Positions 1-4,834 of a DNA stretch of 5,295 bases are shown here, one piece after another. The stretch lies in contig JAILJL010000200.1 in assembly GCA_024694785.1 (NCBI GenBank), positions 1 through 5,295 on the forward strand. The letters run 5' to 3'. How positions within the stretch are numbered: position 1 is the stretch's first letter; every line of letters starts with the position of its first letter. The notes under the pieces were generated by a model. The model had not been told where the DNA came from. It did no database searches and saw only the letters and a list, made by a program, of their open reading frames with translations. The stretch comes from Lachnospiraceae bacterium. GTDB taxonomy: Bacteria > Bacillota > Clostridia > Lachnospirales > Lachnospiraceae. The position numbers and the translations under genes are program-made.

Positions 1-1
1 T

Positions 2-637
2 GCAGCTAAGGAATTACCTGTTCTTGAAGCTATAAAAGCTCATCTTGAAGCAGGCAAGATGGCCAAGAGTTTAAACTTCGAAGACGAAGATGAAATCGCG
101 ATAATGAAGGAATTAAACCTTCTTACAGCCAAGCCTACAATTTTTGCTGCTAACGTATCTGAAGACGATCTTGCGGATGACGGTGATAGCAATGCGCATG
201 TCAAGGCGGTTAAGGAATTTGCGAAAAATGACGGAGACGAAGTGTTCGTTATCTGTGCGGAGATAGAGCAGGAGATCTCGGAACTTGATGATGACGAGAA
301 GCAGATGTTCCTTGAAGATTTAGGACTTAAGGAATCCGGTCTTGAAAAGCTCATCAAGGCAAGCTACAAACTTCTCGGCCTTATATCATTCCTCACAGCA
401 GGAGAAGACGAGTGCCGTGCCTGGACAATTAAGGTCGGTACCAAAGCGCCTCAGGCTGCAGGTAAGATCCATACCGATTTTGAGAGAGGTTTTATCAAGG
501 CAGAGGTTGTTAATTATAAGGACCTTATGGAGCTCGGCTCTATGACGGCAGCCAAGGAGAAAGGCCTTGTTGGACTTGAGGGAAAAGATTACGTTGTTAA
601 GGACGGAGATGTTATTCTCTTCAGATTTAATGTTTAA
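2..637 (+). CDS. ychF: Redox/ribosome-associated ATPase YchF (OLA1 family), C-terminal part; 5' end outside window
   Basis: YchF is a cytosolic Obg-related P-loop protein that prefers ATP to GTP, binds ribosomes and is linked to stress responses. The reading frame is already open at base 2, and 211 residues are visible; the family is about 365 residues long, so the P-loop and Switch regions lie upstream. Visible residues 42-54 contain the G4 region, with NVSE (residues 51-54) in place of the GTPase NKxD; an NxxE-type G4 is the hallmark of ATP specificity in this family. An acidic helical stretch follows. The last ~85 residues form the TGS domain, with the family-typical strings RAWTIKVG, APQAAGKIHTDFERGFI and GKDYVVKDGDVILFRFNV ending the protein. 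The internal ATG at 59 is not the true start, because conserved YchF sequence continues upstream of it. No convincing terminator follows; a separate promoter serves nrdR downstream. The identification is very secure. Confidence 0.97.
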   Translation, partial: AAKELPVLEAIKAHLEAGKMAKSLNFEDEDEIAIMKELNLLTAKPTIFAANVSEDDLADDGDSNAHVKAVKEFAKNDGDEVFVICAEIEQEISELDDDEKQMFLEDLGLKESGLEKLIKASYKLLGLISFLTAGEDECRAWTIKVGTKAPQAAGKIHTDFERGFIKAEVVNYKDLMELGSMTAAKEKGLVGLEGKDYVVKDGDVILFRFNV

Positions 638-667
638 ATCGTTAAATATTCGCGCTTTTGCTTGCTT

Positions 668-695
668 TTTACATATAGTTGATGTAGCATATAGT
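668..695 (+). promoter_or_regulatory. Putative sigma-A promoter of nrdR
   Basis: TTTACA at 668-673 (5/6 to the -35 consensus) is followed by a 16-bp spacer and TATAGT at 690-695 (5/6 to the -10 consensus). Transcription would start near 702, about 50 nt before the nrdR ATG. The -10 lies inside the upstream NrdR-box-like site, and the second box covers the early transcribed region, an arrangement suited to repression. The area is AT-rich, so other -10 registers such as TATATA at 695-700 are possible. Confidence 0.5.
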
Positions 696-697
696 AT
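682..697 (+). promoter_or_regulatory. Putative NrdR box 1 (weak)
   Basis: ATGTAGCATATAGTAT matches 10 of 16 positions of the published NrdR-box consensus ACACWATATATWGTGT. The match is concentrated in the right half (8/9 in ATATAGTAT). It would be unremarkable alone, but it starts 32 bp before the much better box at 714-729, close to the three-helical-turn spacing (31-32 bp) usual for paired NrdR boxes. It overlaps the predicted -10. Confidence 0.45.
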
Positions 698-713
698 ATA
701 TGAGTAGTAAATG

Positions 714-729
714 ACACTATATGTAGTTT
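714..729 (+). promoter_or_regulatory. Putative NrdR box 2 (strong)
   Basis: ACACTATATGTAGTTT matches 14 of 16 positions of the NrdR-box consensus ACACWATATATWGTGT; the mismatches are at positions 10 and 15. It ends 22 bp before the nrdR start codon and just before the ribosome binding site. Its position immediately upstream of the gene for the cognate repressor makes autoregulation the simplest reading. Confidence 0.7.
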
Positions 730-751
730 ACTTAACAGGAGGATTTGCTTA

Positions 752-1207
752 ATGAAGTGTCCGTTTTGCAGTAGTGAGAATACAAGAGTAATCGATTCAA
801 GACCGGCTGATGATAACCGTTCAATCCGTCGTCGCCGTATCTGTGATGATTGTAATAAGAGATTTACCACGTATGAGAAGGTTGAGACTATACCGCTTAT
901 TGTCATTAAGAAGGATAATAACAGAGAGCAGTATGATCGTTCCAAGATAGAAGCAGGCGTATTGCGTGCCTGCCACAAGAGACCAATCTCTGCAGAGCAG
1001 ATTAATAAGCTTGTGGATGACGTAGAGACAGAGATTTTCGCAAGAGAGGAGAAGGAAGTTCCTTCATCCGAGATTGGCGAGATTGTTATGAGTCATCTTA
1101 AAGATCTTGAGGCAGTAGCCTATGTAAGATTTGCCTCCGTATATCGTGAGTTCAAGGATGTTAATACATTCATGAATGAACTTAAGAAGATTCTCGACAA
1201 GAAATAA
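752..1207 (+). CDS. nrdR: Transcriptional repressor NrdR (ribonucleotide reductase regulator)
   Basis: NrdR is a cytosolic zinc-ribbon/ATP-cone repressor that senses the ATP/dATP state and represses ribonucleotide reductase genes through paired NrdR boxes. The 151-residue product is the usual family length. The zinc ribbon is intact at residues 1-42: MKCPFC carries C3 and C6, and RRRRICDDC carries C31 and C34, followed by FTTYE. The ATP-cone domain spans about residues 46-136, beginning PLIVIKKDN and including RSKIEAGVLRAC and AVAYVRFASVYREF. The ATG at 752 is fixed by the AGGAGG at 737-742 (9-nt spacing) and by the zinc ribbon starting at residue 2. Two NrdR-box-like sites lie just upstream. 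No clear terminator follows; the next unit has its own promoter about 30 bp downstream. Confidence 0.98.
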   Translation: MKCPFCSSENTRVIDSRPADDNRSIRRRRICDDCNKRFTTYEKVETIPLIVIKKDNNREQYDRSKIEAGVLRACHKRPISAEQINKLVDDVETEIFAREEKEVPSSEIGEIVMSHLKDLEAVAYVRFASVYREFKDVNTFMNELKKILDKK

Positions 1208-1236
1208 AAGATAACAAACTGTTCACAATTTTTGAC

Positions 1237-1264
1237 TAAAGTAATTTTTTCTTGCTTCCGATAT
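1237..1264 (+). promoter_or_regulatory. Putative sigma-28 (SigD/FliA-type) promoter
   Basis: TAAAGTAA at 1237-1244 and TCCGATAT at 1257-1264 resemble the flagellar sigma-factor consensus TAAA-N15-GCCGATAT (TAAA exact, 7/8 in the -10 element). The gap from TAAA to the -10 octamer is 16 nt, one more than typical. Predicted transcription starts near 1271, giving a ~60-nt leader before the ATG at 1332. No good sigma-A -10 sits at a suitable distance from the overlapping TTGACT (1232-1237), which favours the sigma-28 reading. Confidence 0.65.
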
Positions 1265-1284
1265 ACGTATTGTGACTACCAAGA

Positions 1285-1299
1285 GTGCAATGGATGCAC
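1285..1299 (+). other. Small inverted repeat in the leader of the unknown gene
   Basis: GTGCA (1285-1289) and TGCAC (1295-1299) form a perfect 5-bp stem with a 5-nt loop (ATGGA). It would lie in the 5' leader of the sigma-28-type transcript. It lacks a T-run, so it is not a terminator. It may be a weak regulatory or stabilising hairpin, or chance. Confidence 0.25.
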
Positions 1300-1318
1300 G
1301 AAGTTAACACGGATAGTT

Positions 1319-1324
1319 GAGAGG
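1319..1324 (+). promoter_or_regulatory. Ribosome binding site deciding the start of the unknown gene
   Basis: GAGAGG lies 7 nt before the ATG at 1332. A TTG at 1317 opens the same frame five codons earlier, but it overlaps this site and has no ribosome binding site of its own, so the ATG is the better start. Confidence 0.6.
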
Positions 1325-1331
1325 TATTGAT

Positions 1332-1694
1332 ATGAATATTACAGGAATCAGACCTTACGAAGCAGTAGGGTATATTGGTAAAATAAATAACGAAGCTAAC
1401 GTAGTAACCACTTCTGAAGAGCTTAAGAATACAAGCGTTAAGGCTAATGGCGTAGACTTGGAAGCAAGAGCAAGACAGACAGAGACTTCTTATGATTTTG
1501 CCAAGAAGTATGAGCCTGATAAGAGATATTCAATGAAGGGTTCCGAAGTAGATATCACAAAGCTCGATGTTATGAACACTGTTCCTAAGGCGAGAAAAGA
1601 CGAGGCAATCGCTCAGTTCAAGGAGTTCGTTCCTACTGCAGCAGCAGAGAAGACAGAACGTCAGCTTGAGAACTTCGATATATCATTTAACTAG
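1332..1694 (+). CDS. Hypothetical 120-residue protein with a motility-type promoter
   Basis: I do not recognise this protein. It has 120 residues starting MNITGIRPYEAVGYIG, is rich in charged residues, and has no Cys or Trp, no signal peptide and no membrane segment, so it is probably cytosolic. Residues ~20-70 are polar and look poorly ordered. The C-terminal part looks helical, with KGSEVDITKLDV (69-80), RKDEAIAQFKEFVP (88-101) and the ending ENFDISFN. Codon use and Shine-Dalgarno spacing support a real gene. It is bounded by its own sigma-28-type promoter (1237-1264) and intrinsic terminator (1707-1735), so it appears to be a single-gene unit, which infers a role connected with motility or the SigD regulon. 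The small polar character recalls the anti-sigma factor FlgM, but I cannot see the FlgM C-terminal helices (pattern like VxxIKxxIxxGxY), so I do not call it FlgM. Confidence 0.85.
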   Translation: MNITGIRPYEAVGYIGKINNEANVVTTSEELKNTSVKANGVDLEARARQTETSYDFAKKYEPDKRYSMKGSEVDITKLDVMNTVPKARKDEAIAQFKEFVPTAAAEKTERQLENFDISFN

Positions 1695-1706
1695 AATAAT
1701 CAATAT

Positions 1707-1735
1707 GGAGTCGGATTTAATCCGGCCCCCTTTTT
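1707..1735 (+). terminator. Intrinsic terminator after the unknown gene, abutting the next RBS
   Basis: A stem pairs 1707-1715 (GGAGTCGGA) with 1721-1729 (TCCGGCCCC) around a TTTAA loop. It has one A-C mismatch and one G-U pair, and is followed by C and TTTTT at 1731-1735. It begins 12 bp after the stop codon at 1692-1694. The AAGGAG of the next gene starts at 1736, immediately after the T-run. Confidence 0.8.
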
Positions 1736-1741
1736 AAGGAG
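1736..1741 (+). promoter_or_regulatory. Ribosome binding site of yqeG, directly after a terminator T-run
   Basis: AAGGAG lies 5 nt before the ATG at 1747. There is no room for a promoter between the terminator (ending 1735) and this site, so any mRNA that carries it must start upstream and pass through the terminator hairpin. Confidence 0.75.
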
Positions 1742-1746
1742 TATAT

Positions 1747-2256
1747 ATGTGTTTATTTCCGAATGCAATGGAAGAGTCTGCTTATTCCGTTGATTATGAA
1801 AAACTGTATCAATTAGGATATAGAGGAATCATTTTTGATATAGACAATACGCTTGTTGAACATGGAGCCCCGGCCGATGCCCGGGCGATAGAACTTTTTG
1901 ACAGGTTAAAAGCTCTGGGATTTGAGATATGCCTTCTATCGAACAATAAGGAAGAGCGTGTAAAGATGTTCAATGACGATGTGCATGTGCATTATATCCA
2001 TAAGGCTTCAAAGCCTAGAAGAAAAGGATATATACAGGCGATGGAGCTTATGGAAACGGACAAGACCAATACCATATCTATAGGCGATCAGATATTCACC
2101 GATGTGGCGGGAGCTAATCTCACGGGAATCAAGACTATTCTTGTAGGTAAAGTGGCGGCACATGAAGAGATACAGATTGTGTTAAAGCGATTTGTCGAGT
2201 TTTTTATCATTGTAGCTTATAAGATAAGTGGTCGCGCCGGAAGAAAGTTCTATTAG
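1747..2256 (+). CDS. yqeG: YqeG family HAD IIIA-type phosphatase
   Basis: This is a haloacid dehalogenase superfamily hydrolase of the YqeG type, widespread in Firmicutes. The predicted activity is hydrolysis of a phosphomonoester by an aspartyl nucleophile; the natural substrate is not firmly known. All HAD motifs are present in the 169 residues: motif I FDIDNTLV (nucleophile D31, general acid D33), motif II LLSNN (S65, N66), motif III Lys in HKASKP (K86 or K89) and motif IV IGDQIFTDV (D114, D119). A cap domain is absent, as expected for subclass IIIA. The C-terminus carries a hydrophobic stretch (FFIIVAYKI, about 152-160) and then a basic end, also usual for the family. The ATG at 1747 has AAGGAG 5 nt upstream; an in-frame ATG at codon 8 (1768) is a less likely start. 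No clear terminator follows, so transcripts may run into efp. Confidence 0.94.
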   Translation: MCLFPNAMEESAYSVDYEKLYQLGYRGIIFDIDNTLVEHGAPADARAIELFDRLKALGFEICLLSNNKEERVKMFNDDVHVHYIHKASKPRRKGYIQAMELMETDKTNTISIGDQIFTDVAGANLTGIKTILVGKVAAHEEIQIVLKRFVEFFIIVAYKISGRAGRKFY

Positions 2257-2262
2257 AATAAA

Positions 2263-2288
2263 AGTTATATTCGGAAGTTATATTCGGA
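2263..2288 (+). repeat. Perfect 13-bp tandem duplication upstream of the efp promoter
   Basis: AGTTATATTCGGA occurs twice head to tail (2263-2275 and 2276-2288). It lies between the yqeG stop codon and the efp -35 element, ending 11 bp before the latter. It could be a slippage duplication or a pair of direct binding sites. Confidence 0.85.
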
Positions 2289-2299
2289 TAAGAAAAAGC

Positions 2300-2328
2300 T
2301 TGAAATGAATATGTATATAAGGTATAAT
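2300..2328 (+). promoter_or_regulatory. Sigma-A promoter of efp
   Basis: TTGAAA (2300-2305, 5/6 to consensus), an ideal 17-bp spacer, and a perfect TATAAT (2323-2328). Transcription should start near 2335, giving a leader of about 84 nt before the efp ATG. This is the best sigma-A promoter in the window, fitting a strongly expressed translation factor. Confidence 0.88.
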
Positions 2329-2340
2329 ATCATAGATTGT

Positions 2341-2354
2341 TGCCATCAGTGGCA
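2341..2354 (+). other. Small hairpin near the 5' end of the efp leader
   Basis: TGCCA (2341-2345) and TGGCA (2350-2354) form a perfect 5-bp stem with a TCAG tetraloop. It starts about 6 nt after the predicted transcription start and is not followed by a T-run. A 5'-proximal hairpin can stabilise mRNA, but no function is shown. No known riboswitch is recognised in the rest of the leader. Confidence 0.35.
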
Positions 2355-2418
2355 TGTATAGTGATAATTATTATAGAATAAGTTGAAGATTAGTGATGTA
2401 TACTAAGGAGGAAAATGC

Positions 2419-2976
2419 ATGATTTCTGCAGGAGATTTCAGAAATGGTATGACTATTGAATATGATGGAAAGGTATGCCAGATTATAGAATTCCAGCATG
2501 TTAAGCCGGGTAAGGGAGCCGCTTTCGTACGTACCAAGTTAAAGGATGTTAAGAATGGTGGTGTTGTTGAGACTTCATTCAGACCGACAGAGAAGTTCCC
2601 GGCAGCAAGAATAGATCGTAAGGATATGCAGTATCTTTACAATGACGGAGATCTTTATTATTTCATGGATCTTGAGTCATATGAGCAGATCGGCCTTAAT
2701 AAGGATGCAATCGGTGATGCATTGAAGTTCGTTAAGGATAACGAGATGGTTAAGGTATGTTCCCATAATGGTAACGTATTCGCAGTTGAACCGCCTCTCT
2801 TCGTAGAGCTTACAATTACCGAGACAGAGCCTGGATTCAAGGGCGATACGGCACAGGGTGCTACAAAGCCTGCAATCGTTGAGACATGTGCTCAGGTTTA
2901 TGTTCCGTTATTCGTAGAGCAGGGCGAAGTAATTAAGATTGATACACGTACAGGTGAGTATCTTTCAAGAGTTTAA
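2419..2976 (+). CDS. efp: Translation elongation factor P (EF-P)
   Basis: EF-P binds between the ribosomal P and E sites and helps peptide-bond formation on ribosomes stalled at consecutive prolines. The 185-residue product has the normal length and three beta-barrel domains: N-terminal KOW-like (about 1-62), central OB fold (about 65-127) and C-terminal OB fold (about 129-185). The tip loop reads [11 protein letters not shown] with K32 at the position that is modified in many bacteria (5-aminopentanol in Bacillus subtilis, beta-lysine in E. coli). The C-terminal signature includes [19 protein letters not shown] and RTGEYLSRV. The ATG at 2419 has AAGGAGG at 2405-2411 (7-nt spacing); an out-of-frame ATG at 2415 is not used. 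It is flanked by its own promoter and a strong terminator, so it is probably monocistronic or joined only by read-through from yqeG. The modification enzymes are not in the window. Confidence 0.98.
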   Translation: MISAGDFRNGMTIEYDGKVCQIIEFQHVKPGKGAAFVRTKLKDVKNGGVVETSFRPTEKFPAARIDRKDMQYLYNDGDLYYFMDLESYEQIGLNKDAIGDALKFVKDNEMVKVCSHNGNVFAVEPPLFVELTITETEPGFKGDTAQGATKPAIVETCAQVYVPLFVEQGEVIKIDTRTGEYLSRV

Positions 2977-2987
2977 TGAGATTATTT

Positions 2988-3018
2988 TAAGGAGAACCGA
3001 GAGGTTCTCCTTATTTTT
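2988..3018 (+). terminator. Strong intrinsic terminator of efp
   Basis: An 11-bp perfect stem pairs 2988-2998 (TAAGGAGAACC) with 3003-3013 (GGTTCTCCTTA) around a GAGA loop of the GNRA type, followed by TTTTT (3014-3018). It begins 11 bp after the efp stop codon and separates efp from the isc operon. Confidence 0.95.
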
Positions 3019-3075
3019 ATATTTTGATTTATATAAGTTTGTACTAATCTTTAATTAAAACTGTAATTTACGTAC

Positions 3076-3107
3076 TTGTAATTTCTCCGGTTAGATGTTA
3101 TTATAAT
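3076..3107 (+). promoter_or_regulatory. Putative sigma-A promoter of the isc operon
   Basis: TTGTAA (3076-3081, 4/6) is followed by 17 bp and TATTAT (3099-3104, 5/6); an overlapping perfect TATAAT lies at 3102-3107 but would need a 20-bp spacer. Transcription would begin near 3112-3114, just before the 15-bp repeat array. A near-copy of the -35 segment, CTGTAATTT at 3061-3069, lies exactly 15 bp upstream of TTGTAATTT at 3076-3084. I cannot pick out a clear IscR operator. Confidence 0.55.
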
Positions 3108-3120
3108 TCTGACAGAAATA

Positions 3121-3180
3121 GTAGGAATTGAAATTGTAAGAATTAAAATTGTAGGAATTGAATCGGTAGGATTTGAATTT
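3121..3180 (+). repeat. Four tandem 15-bp imperfect repeats in the iscR leader
   Basis: The array comprises GTAGGAATTGAAATT (3121-3135), GTAAGAATTAAAATT (3136-3150), GTAGGAATTGAATCG (3151-3165) and GTAGGATTTGAATTT (3166-3180), with no spacer and no length variation. The pattern is GTAGGAATTGAAATT-like with 2-3 changes per copy. It fills almost the entire predicted 5' leader of the iscR mRNA and ends at the ribosome binding site. The period is a multiple of 3 and one frame through it is open without stops, reaching a TGA that overlaps the iscR ATG, but that frame lacks an ATG, GTG or TTG start. It is too short and lacks spacers to be CRISPR. Confidence 0.93.
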
Positions 3181-3194
3181 GGTGAGGTAATCAC

Positions 3195-3623
3195 ATGAAA
3201 CTATCTACAAAAGGACGTTATGGTTTAAGAGCTTTTGTCGATATAGCGATTTACTCGGAAGAGGAACCTGTATCCCTTGCAGAAGTTGCAAAGCGCCAGG
3301 ATATCTCGATAAGTTATCTCGAGCAGCTTATGACGAAGCTTAAGAAAGCGAATCTTGTGGAAGCGGTTCGTGGTGCATCGGGCGGATATGTGTTATCAAG
3401 AAAGCCTGAGGATATTTCGGTAGGAGATGTGCTGCGAGCGCTGGAAGGAGATTTGTCACCGGTGGAATGCGCTACGGAAGAAGAGTCCTGCGAGCACTCT
3501 TGCGGGGCGGTAGGGCATTGTACTACAAGGCTTGTATGGAAGAAAATTAACGATAGCGTCAATGATACTATTAACAATATATTTATCAGCGAGCTTATAG
3601 CAGACAGCCGCAAAGGAGATTAA
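3195..3623 (+). CDS. iscR: Rrf2 family transcriptional regulator, IscR-like
   Basis: This is an Rrf2-type winged helix-turn-helix DNA-binding protein, likely to carry an Fe-S cluster and to control iron-sulfur cluster assembly genes. The 142 residues begin MKLSTKGRYGLRAFVDIA, the family start, with the wHTH over about residues 1-65 (VSLAEVAKRQDISISYLEQL recognition region, wing VRGASGGYVLSR). A cysteine-rich segment follows with C92, C99, C103 and C109 (H108 adjacent), corresponding to the cluster-binding segment of E. coli IscR (C92, C98, C104, H107), and then a dimerisation helix (TRLVWKKINDSVNDTI). The ATG at 3195 is preceded by GGTGAGG (3181-3187, 7-nt gap). It leads the operon with iscS and iscU, so control of its own operon is inferred. 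CymR-type Rrf2 regulators are the main alternative, but the four cysteines and neighbours favour an IscR-like role. Confidence 0.93.
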   Translation: MKLSTKGRYGLRAFVDIAIYSEEEPVSLAEVAKRQDISISYLEQLMTKLKKANLVEAVRGASGGYVLSRKPEDISVGDVLRALEGDLSPVECATEEESCEHSCGAVGHCTTRLVWKKINDSVNDTINNIFISELIADSRKGD

Positions 3624-3628
3624 TTATT

Positions 3629-4813
3629 ATGGATAGAGTCGTATATCTTGATAATGCCGCAACAACCAAGGTTCGTCCTGAAGTTGTGGAGACAATGATT
3701 CCGTTTTTTACGGAGAATTATGGTAATGCATCTGCAATCTATTCTGTAGGAGCCAAGGCTAAGGAAGCATTGACAAATGCAAGAACTAAGGTTGCTGAAT
3801 TGATAGGAGCCAATACTGACGAGATTTATTTCACGGCAGGCGGTTCCGAAGCAGATAACTGGGCATTGAAGGCTACTGCAGAGTTATTGAAGGATAAGGG
3901 TAAGCACATAATCACATCAAAGATAGAACATCATGCAATTCTTCATACTTGCGAATACTTAGAGAAGAATGGATTTGAAGTAACATATCTTGACGTTGAT
4001 GAAGATGGTATTGTATCTCCTGAGGCGGTTGAAAAGGCTATTCGTCCTGATACAATCCTTGTATCCATTATGTTTGCCAATAATGAAATCGGTACAATCG
4101 AGCCGATAAAAGAAATCGGCGAGGTTGTCCATAAGCATGGAATATACTTCCATACCGATGCGGTTCAGGCATTCGGCCAGGTGCACATTAATGTTGACGA
4201 GATGAACATCGATATGCTTTCAGCAAGCGGACATAAGTTATATGGACCAAAGGGCGTCGGAATGCTCTATATAAGAAAGGGCGTTAAGATTAAGTCCTTC
4301 GTACACGGCGGTGCACAGGAAAGAAAGCGCCGTGCAGGTACAGAGAATATTCCGGGTATCGCGGGATTCGGTAAGGCATGCGAGATTGCAGCAGCTACAC
4401 TTGATGAGAGAATCAAGAAGGAATCAGAGCTCCGTGACTATTTGATCGGAAGACTTGAGAATGAGATTCCTTATACCAAGATCAATGGTTCAAGAACCCA
4501 TAGACTTCCTAACAATGTTAATGCATGCTTTAGATTCATAGAAGGCGAATCGATGCTTATTATGCTTGATGGCAAGGGTATCTGCGGATCCTCAGGTTCT
4601 GCATGTACATCAGGTTCACTTGATCCGTCTCATGTACTTCTTGCAATCGGGCTTCCTCATGAGATTGCTCATGGTTCACTTCGACTTACATTAAGCTATG
4701 AGACCACTAAGGAAGAGATTGATTACACGGTTGATGAATTAAAGAAGATAATAGAGACATTAAGAGCAATGTCACCTCTTTACGAAGATTTCGTTAAGAA
4801 GCAGAACAAATAG
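3629..4813 (+). CDS. iscS: Cysteine desulfurase IscS/NifS type
   Basis: This PLP-dependent enzyme converts L-cysteine to L-alanine and passes the persulfide sulfur to IscU and other acceptors, such as tRNA thiolation enzymes. The 394 residues match the family length. The N-terminus is YLDNAATTKVRPEV; EHHA has H101 in the cofactor-stacking position; HTDAVQ has D177 and Q180 contacting PLP; SGHKLYGPKG gives the Schiff-base lysine K203; RAGTEN follows at 235-240. The catalytic cysteine is C326 in SSGSACTSGSLDPSHVL, on the long mobile loop typical of group I (IscS/NifS) rather than SufS enzymes. The ATG lies 5 bp after the iscR stop; its ribosome binding site AAAGGAG (3612-3618) is inside the last codons of iscR, so the two are translated from one mRNA. 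NifS is an equally used family name; a dedicated nitrogenase role has no support here. Confidence 0.97.
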   Translation: MDRVVYLDNAATTKVRPEVVETMIPFFTENYGNASAIYSVGAKAKEALTNARTKVAELIGANTDEIYFTAGGSEADNWALKATAELLKDKGKHIITSKIEHHAILHTCEYLEKNGFEVTYLDVDEDGIVSPEAVEKAIRPDTILVSIMFANNEIGTIEPIKEIGEVVHKHGIYFHTDAVQAFGQVHINVDEMNIDMLSASGHKLYGPKGVGMLYIRKGVKIKSFVHGGAQERKRRAGTENIPGIAGFGKACEIAAATLDERIKKESELRDYLIGRLENEIPYTKINGSRTHRLPNNVNACFRFIEGESMLIMLDGKGICGSSGSACTSGSLDPSHVLLAIGLPHEIAHGSLRLTLSYETTKEEIDYTVDELKKIIETLRAMSPLYEDFVKKQNK

Positions 4814-4834
4814 GATAATAACGGAGGTAAAAAT

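Noticed and set aside
629..650. A terminator after ychF formed by AATGTTTAA and TTAAATATT
   Set aside because: The 9-bp stem is entirely A-T apart from one G-U pair, overlaps the stop codon and lacks an immediate T-run; it is too weak to call.
1317..1331. A TTG start at 1317 for the unknown gene
   Set aside because: The GAGAGG site that would serve translation overlaps this region and is correctly spaced for the ATG at 1332. No ribosome binding site precedes 1317.
1332..1694. The unknown protein as the anti-sigma factor FlgM
   Set aside because: Small size, polar composition and a sigma-28-type promoter fit, but the typical FlgM C-terminal helices with a VxxIKxxIxxGxY-like pattern are not visible, so the name would be a guess.
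2335..2418. Riboswitch or T-box in the efp leader
   Set aside because: It contains only a 5-bp hairpin and AT-rich sequence, with no recognisable aptamer core, T-box motif or terminator/antiterminator pair.
3121..3180. CRISPR array
   Set aside because: The units are 15 bp, contiguous and without spacers; no cas genes are nearby.
3314..3613. Antisense open frames, such as the 3314-3613 minus-strand frame opposite iscR
   Set aside because: Each lies opposite a conserved gene, shows no family motif and has biased composition mirroring the sense codons; they are shadows.
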